Assembly (NCBI GenBank): GCA_029961685.1
Contig: JARWKL010000012.1
Location: 4,937,807-5,001,806, forward strand
DNA length: 64,000 nucleotides
From: Aristolochia californica
Lineage: Eukaryota > Streptophyta > Magnoliopsida > Piperales > Aristolochiaceae
Direction: 5' to 3'
The translations under genes were made by a program, and so were the position numbers. How positions within the stretch are numbered: position 1 is the first letter of the stretch; each line of letters opens with the position of its first letter. Shown piece after piece: positions 13,371 through 26,094 of this stretch. The notes under the pieces were generated by a model. The model worked only from the letters and a program-made list of their open reading frames with translations, ran no database searches and was not told the DNA's origin.

Positions 13371-16061
13371 AAACTTCCAAGCTATTAGGATTGAACTAGT
13401 GGAATTTCCCAAACTTGGATAAGAAAACTTTTGTGCTCATGTGTGGAGTGTGAATAAATTATCTTTACTTACATTTGTTATAGTTTTAAATTTTTTCCAT
13501 ACATAAACTCATAAATTTTCATTTTGTTGTGATCTATTTCTATTTTTTGTTACGGGATGAAGGGAGAGCGAAAACTCAAATTTTTTATTTAAGAAAAAAG
13601 TGTACATCTAAAATGGAAATTCACAATGCAGAAATGTAGAGAGAAATAATTTCAAAGAGTGTCTGTAATTTTTAGGGATTGTAAGCTCTTTTTAATTTTT
13701 ATATCTTAGGCTTTGCAATCGTTGGGAAAAGGGGGAGGCGGGGGATTTTTAACTGAGGGTTGAGTCCCAATCAATAAGTCATTTCTTACAAAAATATAGC
13801 CTGTGACGCATGATAAATCACTTTACAATCATCTATGATTGCTAGGTAAGCTTTTTGCAAACAAGCAAAATAATGGCTTGTTCGACTCGGGCAAATATCC
13901 CACTGCACGTTCTCTTGAGAATGTAATGAGCGTTTGTTATTCTCTTTAAAAGCTTTGGATCCATAGGTCATTTGCATATTTAACATGTTTCAAACATGCA
14001 TATCCATTTTTAAAACACGTGTAGAAGAAATCTCTTTCTTGTAAAATTCCAAGCTATTAGGGTTGAACTAGTGGAATTTCCAAAAGTTGGATAACAAAAA
14101 TTTTGTGTTCATTTGTGCAGTGCGAATAAATTTTATTTACTTATATTTTTATTGTTTTAATTTTTTTACATAGATAAACTCTAAAATATTCATTTTGTTG
14201 TGATCTATTTGCCTTTTTTTTGTTTTCGGGAAGAAGGGAGAGCGAAAACTCAAAGTTTTGATATAAGAAAAAAGTGAAATCTTAAATGGAGATGCACAAA
14301 ACACAAGTGTAGACAGAGATAATTCCAAAGAGTGGCTGTAATTTTTAGGTATAGTAAGCACGTTTTAGTTTTTATATCTCAGGTTTTGCAATCGTCAGGA
14401 AAAGGGGGAGGCGGAGGATTTTTACCGTAGTGTTGACTCTCAATTCATAAGTCATTTCATACAAAAATAAAAGCCCGTTATGCTTGATAAATCACTTTAC
14501 AATCATCTATGATTGTTAGTCAGCTTTTTGCAAACGGGCAAAATAATGGCTTGTTTGACTCTGGTAAATATCCCACCGCACGTTCACTTGAGAATTTAAT
14601 GATCGTTTATTAGTCTCTTTAAAAGCTTTGGATCCATAGGTCATTTGAATCTTTAACATGTTTCAAGCATGCATATCCATTTTTAAAACATGTGTAGAAA
14701 AAATCTATTTCTTGTAAAATTCCAAGCTATTAGGGTTGAACTAGTGGAATTTTCCGAACTTGGATAAAAAAACTTTTGTGTCCATTTGTGGTCAGTGAAT
14801 AAATTTTTTTTACTTAAATTTGTTATTTTTTAAAAAAATTTCCATACATAAACTCTAAAATTTTCATTTTGTTATGATCAATTTGATTGTTTTTCTTTAC
14901 AGGATGAAGGTAGAGCGAAAACTCAATGTTTTGATTTAATAAAAAAATGTACATCTAGAATGGAGATGCACAAAGCACAAATGTACAGAGAGATAAGTCC
15001 AAAGAGTGTCTGTAATCTTTAGGGATTGTAAGCTCTTTTTAGTTTTTTTTATCGCTTGTTTTGCAATCGTCGGGAAAAGGGGGAGGAGGGGGATTTTTAA
15101 CCGAGTGTTGACTCGCAATTCATACGTCATTTCTTACAAAAATATAGCCCGTTATGCATGACAAATCACTTTACAATCATCTATGATTGTTTGGTCAGCT
15201 TTTTGAAAACGGGCAAAAATAATAGCTTCTATGACTCTGGTAAATATCCCACCGCACGTTCACTTGAGAATTTAATGATCGTTTGTTAGTCTCTTTCACA
15301 TCTTTGGATCCATAGGTCATTTGCATCTTTAACAAGTTTCAAACATGCATATCCATATTTAAAACACGTGTAGAAGAAATCTCTTTCTCGTAAAATTCCA
15401 AGCTATTAGGGTTGAACTAGTGGAATTTCCCAAACTTGGATAACTAAACTTTTGTGTTCATTGGTTGTGTGTGAATAAATTTTCTTTACTTACTTTTGTT
15501 ATTTTTTTAAATTTTTTCTATACATAAACTCTCAAATTTTTATTTTGTTGTGATTTATTTGCCTTTTTATTTAGAGGATGAAGGGAGAGCGAAAACTCAA
15601 TGTTTTGATTTAGGAAAAAAGTGTACATCTAAAATGGAGATGCACAATGCCAAAATGTAGAGAGAGATAATTCCAAAGAGTGTTGTAATTTAAAGGGATT
15701 GTAAGCTCTTTTTAGATTTTATATCTCAGGTTTTACAATCGTCGAGAAAAGGGTGAGCGGGGATTTTTAACTGAGTGTTGACTCCCAATCCATAAGTCAT
15801 TTCTTACACAAATATAGCCCGTTATGCATGATAAATCACTTTACAATCATCTATGATTTTTATGTCAGCTTTTTGCAAATGGGCAAAATAATGGCTTGTT
15901 TGACTAGGGTAAATATCCCACCGCACGTTCACTTGAGAATTTAATGAGCGTTTGTTATTCTCTTTAAAAGCTTCGGATCCATAGGTTGTTTGCATCTTTA
16001 ACATGTTTCAAGCATGCACATCCATTTTTAAAACACGTGTAGAAGAAATCTCTTTATTTTA
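13371..16061. repeat. Class C block 21-24, copied at 34-37
   Basis: Offsets are constant at 8,716-8,720 bp (13 monomers). Monomers 22 and 35 share AAAATATTCATTTTG, a GGAAGAAGGG in place of GGATGAAGGG, TAGTGTTGACTCTCAATTC and GTTATGCTTGATAAATC. Monomers 23 and 36 share GTGTCCATTTG, GGTAGAGCGAAAAC and AATGTTTTGATTTAATAA. Monomer 30 is a further relative of 23 (AGTTAGAGCGG, CATCTAGAATGG). Confidence 0.8.
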
Positions 16062-18749
16062 AAATTCCAAGCTATTAGGTTTGAACTAGTTGAATTTCTG
16101 ATACTTGGATAAAAAAACTTTTGTGTTCATTTATGGTGTGTGAATAAATTTTCTTTACTTACTTTTGTTATTGTTTCAAATTTTTTCCATACGTATACTC
16201 CTAAATTTTCAATTTGTGGTGATCTATTTGCCTTTTTTTGTTTACGGAAGAAGGGAGAGCGAAAACTCAAAGTTTTGATTTAAGAAAAAAATGTACATCT
16301 AAAATGGGGATGCACAATGCACAAATGTTGAGAGAGATAATTCCAAATAGTGTCTGTAATTTTTAGGGATTGTAAGCTCTTTTTAGTTTTTGTATCTCAG
16401 GTTTTGCAATCGTCGACAAAAGGGGGAGGCGGGGGATTTTTAACTGAGGGTTGACTCCCACTCCATAATTCATTTTTTTAAAAAATATAGCCCGTTACGC
16501 AAGATAAATCATTTTACAATCATCGATGATTGTTAGGTCAGCTTTTTGCAAACGGGCAAAATAATGGCTTGTTTGACTCGGGTTAATATCCTACCGGACG
16601 TTCATTTGAGAATTTAATGAGCGTTTGTTATTCTCTTAAGAAGCTTTGGATCCATAGGTCATTTTCATCTTTAACATGTTTCAAGCATGCATATCCATTT
16701 TTAAAACACGTGTAGAAGAAATCTCTTTCTTGTAAAATTCCAAGCAATAAGGGTTAAACTAGTGGAATTTCCAAACTTGGATAACAAAACTTTTGTGTTC
16801 ATTTGTGGTGTGTGAATAAATTTTCTTAACTTACATTTTCTATTATTTTAATTTTTTTTCATACATAAACTCTAAAATTTTCATTTTGTTGTGATCTATT
16901 TGCCTTTTTCTTGTTTACGGGATGAAGGGAGAGTAAAAACTCAAAGTTTTGATTTAGGAAAAAAGTGTACATCTAAATGGAGATGCACAATGGAGAAATA
17001 TAGAGAGATATAATTCCAAAGAGTGTCTGTAATTTTTAGGGATTGTAAGCTCTTTTTAGTTTTTGTATTTCAGGTTTTTCAATTGACGGGAAAAGGGGGA
17101 GTCGGGGGATTTTTAACTGAGTGTTGGCTCCCAATCCATAATTCATTTCTTACAAAAATATTGCCCGTTACGCATGATAAATCACTTTACAATGATCTAT
17201 GATTGGTAGGTCAGCTTTTTGCAAACGGGCAAAATAATGGCTTGTTTGACTAGGGTAAATATCCCACCGCACGTTCACTTGAAAATTTAATGAGCATTTG
17301 TTATTCTCTTTAAAAGCTTTGGATCCATAGGTCATTTGCATCTTTAACAGTTTCAAGCATGCACATCCATTTTTAAAACACGTGTAGAAGAAATCTCTTT
17401 CTTGTAAAATTCCAAGCTATTAGGGTTGAACTAGTGGAATTTCCGATACTTGGATAAAAAAACTTTTGTGTTCATTTATGGTGTGTGAATAAATTATCTT
17501 TACTTAAATTTGTTATTGTTTTAAATTTTTTCCATATTACTCTTAAATTTTCATTTTGTTGCGATCTATTTGCCTTTTTTTGTTTACGGAAGAAGGGAGA
17601 GCAAAAACTCAAAGTTTTGATTTAAGAAAATAGTGTACATCTAAAATGGAGATGCACAATGCACAAATGTTGAGAGAGATAATTCCAAATAGTGTCTGTA
17701 ATTTTTAGGGATTGTAAGCTCTTTTTAGTTTTTATATCTCAGGTTTTGCAATCGTCGGGCCAAGGGGGAGGCGGGGGATTTTTAACTGAGTGTTGACTCC
17801 CAATCCATAATTCATTCCTTAAAAAAATATAGCCCGTTACGCCTGATAAATCACTTTACAATCATCTATGATTGTTAGGTCAGCTTTTTGCAAACGGGAA
17901 AAATAATGGCTTGTTTGACTCGGGTTAATATCCTTCCGCACGTTCACTTGAGAATTTAATGAGCGTTTGTTATTCTCTTAAGAAGCTCTGGATCCATAGG
18001 TCATTTGCATGTTTAACATGTTTCAAGCATGCATATCCATTTTTAAAACACGTGTAGAAGAAATCTCTATCTTGTAAAATTCCAAGCTATACGGGTTAAA
18101 CTAGTGGAATTTCCAAACTTGGATAACAAAACTTTTGTGTTCATTTGTCGTGTGTGAATAAATTTTCTTAACTTACATTTTTTTATTGTTTTAAATTTTT
18201 TCCATCATAAAATCTAAAATTTTCATTTTGTTGTGATCTATTTGCCTTTTTCTTGTTTACGGGATGAGGGGAGAGCGAAAACTCAAAGTTTTGATTTAGG
18301 AAAAAAGTGTACATCTAAATGGAGATGCACAATGCAGAAATGTAGAGAGAGATAATTCAAAAGTGTGTCTGTAATTTTTAGGGATTGTAAGCTCTTTTCG
18401 GTTTTTATATTTCAGGTTTTGCAATCGACGGGAAAAGGGGAAGTCGGGGGATTTTTAACTGAGTGTTGACTCCCAATCCATAATTCATTTCTTACAAAAA
18501 TATTGCCCGTTATGCATGATAAATCACTTTACAATGATCTATGATTGTTAGGTCAGCCTTTTGCAAATAGTCAAAATAATGGCTTGTTTGATTCGGGTAA
18601 ATATCCCACTGCACGTTCACTTGTGAATCTAATGAGCGTTTGTTATTCTCTTAAGAAGCTTTGGATCCATAGGTATTTTGCATCTGTAACATGTTTCAAC
18701 CATGCATATACATTTTTAAAACAAGTGTAGAAGAAATCTCTTTCTTGTA
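16062..18749. repeat. Tandem dimer duplication: monomers 25-26 and 27-28
   Basis: Units alternate in type. Monomers 25 and 27 share GATACTTGGATAAAAAAAC, TTACGGAAGAAGGG and AAATGTTGAGAGAG. Monomers 26 and 28 share GGTTAAACTAGTGG, TTTTTCTTGTTTACGGG, GATTTAGGAAAAAAG and CATCTAAATGGAG. The dimer period is 1,342-1,345 bp. Monomer 29 continues part of the 26/28 type. This is the most local higher-order repeat in the window. Confidence 0.85.
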
Positions 18750-20770
18750 AAATTCCAAGTTATAAGGGTTGAACTAGTGGAATTTCCCAAACATGGATAA
18801 CAAAATTCTGTGTTCATTTTTGGTGTGTGAATAAATTTTCTTTAATTAAATTTGTTATTATTTAAAAATTTTTCCATACATAAACTCTAAAATTTTCATT
18901 TTGTTGTGATCTATTTTCCTTTTTCTTGTTTACGGGATGAAGGGAGGGTGAAAACTCAAAGTTTTGATTTAGGAAAAAAATGTACATCTAAAATGAAGAT
19001 GCACAATGCAGAAATGTAGGGAGAGATAATTCGAAAGAGTGTCTGTAATTTTTAGGGATTGTAAGCTCTTTTTAGTTTTTATATCTCAAGTTTTGCAATC
19101 GTCGGGAAAAGGGGGAGGCGGGGGATTTTCAACTGAGTGTTGACTCCCAATCCATAAATAATTTCTTACAAAAATATAGCCCAATACGCATGATAAATCA
19201 CTTTACAATGATCTATGATTGTTAGGTCAGCTTTTTGCAAACGGGCAAAATCATGGTTTGTTTGACTCGGGTAAATATCCCACCGCACGTTCACTTGAGA
19301 ATTTAATGAGCGTTTGTTATTCTCTTTAAAAGCTTTGGATCCATAGGTCATTTGCATCTTTAACATGTTTCAAGCATGCATATCCATTTTTAAAACACGT
19401 TTAGAAGGAATCTCTTTCTTGTAAAATACCAAGCTATAAGGGTTGAACTAGTGGAATTTCCCAAACTTAGATAACAAAACTTTTGTGTTCATTTGTGGTG
19501 TGTGAATAAATTTTATTTTCTTACATTTGTTATTGTTTTATATTTTTTCCATTCATAAACTCTAAAATTTTCATTTTGTTGTGATCAATTTGCCTTTTTT
19601 TGTTTACAGGATGAAGTTAGAGCGGAAACTCAATGTTTTGATTTAATAAAAAAAATGTACATCTAGAATGGAGATGCACAAAGCAAAAATGTAGAGAGAG
19701 ATAAGTCCAAAGAGTGTCTGTAATCTTTAGGGATTGTAAGTTCTTTTTATTTTTTTTATCTCTTGTTTTGCAATCGTCGGGAAAAGGGGGAGGAGGGGGA
19801 TTTTTAACTGAGTGTTGACTCGCAATTCATAAGTCATTTATTTCAAAAATATAGCCCGTTATGCATGATAAATCACTTTACAATCATCTATGATTGTTAG
19901 GTCAGCTTTTTGAAAACGGGCAAAATAATGGCTTCTATGACTCGGGTAAATATCCCACCGCACGTTCACTTGAAAATTTAATGATTGTTTGTTAGTCTCT
20001 TTAACAGTTTTGCATCCAAAGGTCATTTGCATCTTTAACACGTTTCAAACATGCATATCCATTTTTAAAACACGTGTAGAAGAAATCTCTTTCTTGTAAA
20101 ATTCCAAGCTATTAGGGTTGAACTAGTGGAATTTCACAAACTTGGATAACTAAACTTTTGTGTTCATTTGTTGTGTGTGAATAAATTTTTTATGCTTACA
20201 TTTGTTATTTTTTAAAAATTTTTCCATACATAAATGCTGAAACTTTCATTTTGTTGTGATCTATTTGCCTTTTTTTAGTTTACGGGATGAAGGGAGAGCG
20301 AAAACTCAAAGTTTTGATTTAAAAAAAGTGTACATCTAAAATTAGGATGCAAAATGAACAAATGTAGAGAGAGATAATTCCGAAGAGTGTCTGTAATTTT
20401 TTTGTTTGTAAGCTCTTTTTAGTTTTTATATCTCAGGTTTTGCAATCATCGGGAAAAGGGGGAGGCGGGGGATTTTTAATTGAGTGTTGACCCCCTATCC
20501 ATAAGTCATTTCTTAAAAAAATATAGCCTGTTACGCATGCTAAATCACTTTAAAATCATCAATGATTGTTGGGTCAGCTTTTAGCATACGGGCAAAATAA
20601 TGGCTTGTTTGTCTCGGGTAAATATCCCACTGCACGTTCACTTGAGAATTTAAAGAACGTTTGTTATTCTCTTTAAAAGCTTTGGATCCACAGGTCATTT
20701 TCATCTATAACTTGTTTCAAGCATGTATATCCATTTTTAAAAGACTTGTAGAAGAAATCTCTTTCTTGTA

Positions 20771-22086
20771 AAATTCCATGCTATTAGGGTTGAACTAGTG
20801 GAATTTCCCAAACTTGGATAATGAAACTTTTGTGTTCTTTGTTGTGTGAGAATAAATTTTCTATACTTACATTTGTGATTTTTTAAAATTTTTTCCATAC
20901 ATAAACGCTAAAACTTTCATTTTGTTGTCATCTATTTGCCTTTTTTTAGTTTACGGGATGAAGGGAGAGCGAAAACTCAAAGTTTTGATTTAAAAAAAAG
21001 TGTACATCTTAAATTAGTATGCAAAAGGAACAAAGGTAGAGAGAGATAATTTTGAAGAGTGTCTGTAATTTTTTTGGTTTGTAAGCTCTTTTTAGTTTTT
21101 ATATCTCAGGTTTTGCAATCGTCGGGAAAAGGGGGAGGCGGGGGATTTTTAACTGAGGGTTGACTCCCAATCCATAAGTCATTTCATTCAAAAATATAGC
21201 CCGTTACGCAACATAAATCACTTTACATCAACTATGATTGTTAGGTCAACTTTTTGCAAACGGGCAAAATAATGGCTAGTTTGAGTCGGGTAAATATCCC
21301 ACCGCACGTTCACTTGAGAATTTAATGAGCGTTTGTTTTCTCTTTAAAATCTTTGGATCAAAGGGTCTTTAGCATCTTTAACATGTTTCATGCATGCATA
21401 ACCATTTTTAAAATTCCAAGCTTTTAGGGTTGAACTAGTGGAATTTCCAAAACTTGGATAACAAAACTTTTGTGTTCATTTGTGGTGTGTGAATTAAATT
21501 TCTTTACTTACATTTGTTATTGTTTTTAAATTTTCCATACATAAACCCTTACATTTTCATTTTGTTGTGATCTATTTGCCATTTTTTTTGTTTACGGGAT
21601 GAAGGAAAAGCTAAAACTCAAAGTTTTGATTTAAGAAAAAAGTGTATATCTAAAATGGAGATGCTCAAAGCACAAATGTAGAGAGAGATAATTTGAAAGA
21701 GTGTCTGTAATTTTTAGGGATTGTCAGCACTTTTAGATTTTATATCTCAGTTTTGCAAACATCGGGAAAAGGGGGGGGGGGGGGGGGATTTTTACCCGAG
21801 TGTTGAATCCCAATCCATAAGTCATTTCTTACAAAAATATAGCCCGTTATGTATGATAAATCAATTTACAATCATCTATGATTGTTAGGTCAGCTTTTTG
21901 CATACGGGCAAAATAATGGCTTCTTTGACTCGGGTAAATATGCTACCGCACGTTCACTTGAGAACATAATGAGGGTTTGTTATTCTCTTTAAAAGGTTTG
22001 GATCCGTAGGTCATTTGCATCTTTAACAAGTTTCAAGCATGCATATCCATTTTTAAAACACGTGTAGAAGAAATCTCTTTCTTCTA
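20771..22086. repeat. Two-monomer block 32-33, copied at 38-39
   Basis: Monomers 32 and 38 share AAACGCTAAAA and TTTTTTTAGTTTACG. Monomers 33 and 39 share AACCCTT, TTTGCCATTTTTTTTG, GTATATCTAAAATGG and CTCAAAGCAC. Monomer 32 (640 bp) lost 31 bp at its right end (about 21,407), including the ACACGTGT palindrome, between two TAAAA direct repeats. Confidence 0.8.
21771..21787 (+). repeat. Poly-G tract, 17 bases (monomer 33)
   Basis: It is an unbroken G run in the G-rich box, preceded by CATCGGGAAAA and followed by ATTTTTACCCGAG. Monomer 33 is the block relative of 39, which has the longer run. Confidence 0.9.
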
Positions 22087-24725
22087 AAATTCCAAGCTAC
22101 TAGGGTAGAACTAGTCGAATTTCCCAAACTTTGATAACAAAACTTTCGTGTTCATTTGTGGTCTGTGAATAAGTTTTCTTTACTTATATATGTTATTGTT
22201 TTAAATTTTTTCTATACATCAACTCTTAAATTTTCATTTTGTTGTGATCTATTTGCCTTTTTTTGTTTAAGGGATGAAGGGAGAGCGAAAACCTAAACTT
22301 TTGATTTAAGAAAAAAGTGTATATCTAAAATGGAGATGCACATTGACACATATGTAGAGAGAGATAATTTGAAAGAGTGTCTGTAATTTTTAGGGATTGT
22401 AAGCTCTTTTTAGTTTTTATATCTCAGGTTTTGCAATTGTGTGGAAAAGGGAGAGGTGGGGGATTTTTAACTGAGTGTTGACTCCCAATCCATAAGTCAT
22501 TTCTTACAAATATATACCCTTTTACGCATGATAAATCACTTTACAATCATCTATGATTGTTTGGTCAGCTTTTTGCAAACCGGCAAAATAAGGGCTTGTT
22601 TGACTCGGGTAGATATCCCTCCACACGTTCAATTGAGAATTTAGTGAGCATTTGTTATTCTCTTTAAAAGCTTTGGATCGATAGGTCATTTGCATCTTTA
22701 ACATGTTTCAAACATGGATATCCATTTTTAAAACATGTGTAGAAGAAATCTCTTTCTTGTAAAATTCAAAGCTATCAGGGTTGAACTAGTAGAATTTCCA
22801 GAACTTGGATAACAAAAATTTTGTGTTCATTTGTGTAGTGTGAATAAATTTTATTTACTTACATTTTTTATTGTTTTAAATTTTTTCCATAGATAAACTC
22901 TAAAATATTCATTTTGTTTTGATCTATTTGCATTTTTTTGCTTTCAGGAAGAAGGGAGAGTGAAAACTCAAAGTTTTGATTTAAGAAAAAAGTGTACACC
23001 TAAAATGGAGATGCACAAAACAATAAATGTAGAGAGAGATAATTTGAAAGAGTGTCTGTAATTTTTAGGGATTGTAAGCTCTTTTTACTTTTTATATCTT
23101 AGGTTTTGCAATCGTCGGGAAAAGGGGGAGGTGGGGGATTTTTACCCTAGTGTTGACTCTCAATTCATAAGTCATTTCTTGCAAAAATAAAGCCCGTTAT
23201 GCTTGATAAATCACTTTACAATCTTCTACGATTGTTAGGTCAGCTTTTTGAAAATGGGCAAAATAATGGCTTTATTGACTCGGGTAAATATCCCACCGCA
23301 CTTTCACTTGAGAATTTAATGATCGTTTTTCAGTCTTTTTAAAAGCTTTGGATCCATAGGTCATTTGCATCTTTAACATGTTTCAAGCATGCATACCCAT
23401 TTTTAAAACACGTGTAGAAGAAATCTCTTTCTTGTAAAATTTCAAGCTATTAGGTTGAACTAGTGGAATTTCCCAAACTTGGATAACAAAACTTTTGTGT
23501 CCATTTGTGGTGTGTGAATAAATTTTCTTGACTTACATTTGTTATTTTTTTAAATTTTTTCCATACATAAACTCTAAAATTTTCATGTTTTTGTGATCTA
23601 TTTGCCTTTTTTTGTTTACAGGATGAAGGTAGAGCGAAAACTTAATGTTTTGATTTAATAAAAAAGTGTACATCTAAAATGGAGATGCACAAACCACAAA
23701 TGTAGAGAGAGATAATTCCAAAGAGTGTATGTAATCTTTATGGATTGGAAGCTCTTTTTAGTTTTTTTATCTCTGGTTTTGTAATCTTCAGGAAAAGGGG
23801 GAGGAGGGGGATTTTTAACTGAGTGTTGACTAGCAATTCATATGTCTTTTCTTACAAAAATATAGCCCGCTACGCATGATAAATCACTTTACAATCATCA
23901 ATGATTGTTAGGTCAGTTTTTTGCAAATGGGCAAAACAATGGCTTGTTTAACTCGGGTAAATATCCCACCGCACGTTCACTTGAGAATTTAGTGATCGCT
24001 TGTTAGTCTCTTTAAAAGCTTTGGATCCATAGGTCATTTCCATCTTTAACATGTTTCAAGCATGCATATCCATTTTTCAAACACGTGTAGACGAAATCTC
24101 TTTCATGTAAAATTCCAAGCTATTAGGGTTGAACTAGTCGAATTTCCCAAACTCTGATAACAAAACTTTTGTGTTCATTTGTTGTGTGTGAATAAATTTT
24201 TTTTACTTACATTTTTATTTTTAAAATTTTTTTCCATACATAAATTCTAAAATTTTCATTTTGTTGTGTTCTATTTGCCTTTTCTTTTTACAGGATGAAG
24301 GGAGAGCGAAAACCCAAAGTTTTGATTTAAGAAAAAAGTGTACAAGAAAAATGGAGATGCACAATGCAAAAATGTAGAGAGAGATAATTCCAAAGAGCGT
24401 CTGTAATTTATAAGGGGCAGGCGGGGGATTTTTAACTGAATGTTGACTCCCAATCCATAAATCATTTTTTAAAAAAATAGATCCCGTTAAGCATGATAAA
24501 TCACTTTAAAATCATCAATGATTGTTAGGTCAGCTTTTGCTTACAGGCAAAATAATGGCTTGTTTCTCTCGGGTAAATATCCCACCGCACGTTCACTTGA
24601 GAATTTAATGAGCGTTTGTTATTCTCTTTAAAAGCTTTGGATTCATAGGTCATTTGCATCTGTAACATGTTTCAAGCATGTATTTCCATTTTTAAAAGAC
24701 GTGTAGATGAAATCTCTTTCTTGTA
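22087..24725. repeat. Class C block 34-37, copy of 21-24
   Basis: It is the second copy of the block at 13,371-16,061. Monomer 37 (616 bp) has since lost about 56 bp at 24,410, including the TTTTTAGTTTTTATATCTC stretch and the start of the G-rich box; it reads TTTATAAGGGGCAGGCGGGGG across the break in two parts. Support is strongest for 35 and 36 and weaker for 34 and 37. Confidence 0.7.
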
Positions 24726-26094
24726 AAATTCCAATCTATTAGGGTTGAACTAGTGGAATTTCCCAAACTTGGATAACGAAACTTTTGTTATCTTTTCTTG
24801 TATGTGAATAAATTTTCTATTATTACATTTGTTATTGTTTTAAATTTTTTCCATACATAAACGCTAAAATTTTCATTTTTTTGTGATCTATTTGCCTTTT
24901 TTTAGTTTACGTGAAGAAGGGAAAGCGAAAATTTAAAGTTTTGAATTAAAAAAAAAAGTGTACATATAAAATGGGGATGCAAAATGAACAAATATAGAGA
25001 GAGATAATTCCAAAGAGTGTCTGTAATTTTTTTGGATTGTAAGCTCTTTTTAGTTTTTATTTCTTAGGTTTTGCAATCGTCTGAAAAAGGGGGAGGCGAG
25101 GGATTTTTAACTGAGTGTTGATTCGCAATCCATAAGTCATTTCTTACAAAAATATAGCCCGTTGCGTAAATTAAATCACTTTACAATCATCTATGATTGT
25201 TAGGTCAGCTTTTTGCAAACGGGCAAAATAATGGCTTGTTTGACTCGGGTGAATATCCCACCGCACGTTCACTTGAGAGTTTAATGAGCGTTTGTTATTC
25301 TCTTTAAAAGCTTTGGATCCATTGGTCATTTTCATATTTAACATGTTTCAAGCATGCAAATCCATTTTGAAAAGTCGTGTAGAAGAAATCCCTTTCTTGT
25401 CAAATTCCAAGCATTTAGGGCTGACCTAGTGGAATTTCCCAAAATTGGATAACAAAACTTTTGTGTTAATTTGTGGTGTGTGAATAAAATTTCTTTACTT
25501 ACATTTGTTATTTTTTTAAATTTTTCCATACTTGAACCCTTTAATTTTCATTTTGTTGCGATCTATTTGCCATTTTTTTTGTTTACAGGATTAAGGGAGA
25601 GTGAAAACTCAAAGTTTTGATTTAAGAAAAAAGTGTATATCTAAAATGGAGATTCTCAAAGCACAAATGTAGAGAGAGATAATTCCAAAGAGCGTCTGTA
25701 ATTTTTAGGGATTGTAAGCTCTTTTTTATTTTATATCTCAGGTTTTGGAAACGTCGGGAAAAGGGGGGGGGGGGGGGGGGGGGGGGGGGCGAGGGATTTT
25801 TACCTGAGTGTTGACTCCCAATCCATAAGTCATTTCTTACAAAAATATAGCCCATTATGCATGATAAATCACTTTACAATCACCTATGATTGTTAGGTCT
25901 GCTTTTTGCTAACGGGAAAAATAATGGCTTGTTTGACTCGGGTAAATATTCCACCGCAAGTTAACTGTACAATTTAATGAGCTTTTTTTTTTCTCTTTAA
26001 AAGCTTTGGATCCATAGGTCATTTGCATCTCTAACATGTTTCAAGCACGCATATCCATTTTTAAAACACGAGTAGAAGAAATCTCTTTCTTGTA
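24726..26094. repeat. Two-monomer block 38-39, copy of 32-33
   Basis: Offsets from 32-33 are 3,955 and 3,991 bp. Monomer 39 is 693 bp, chiefly because its poly-G tract has grown to 27 bases (see 25,763). Its relative 33 has 17. Confidence 0.8.
25763..25789 (+). repeat. Poly-G tract, 27 bases (monomer 39)
   Basis: This is the longest homopolymer in the window: 27 G, then CGAGGGATTTTT. On the minus strand it makes a run of proline codons inside an open frame (25,622-25,855), which I do not regard as a gene. The exact length should be treated with caution because such runs are often misread. Confidence 0.85.

Noticed and set aside
25622..25855. Minus-strand open frame of 77 codons with a proline run
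   Set aside because: The proline codons come from the 27-base G tract of monomer 39. The rest of the frame is ordinary satellite sequence, and no other unit keeps it.
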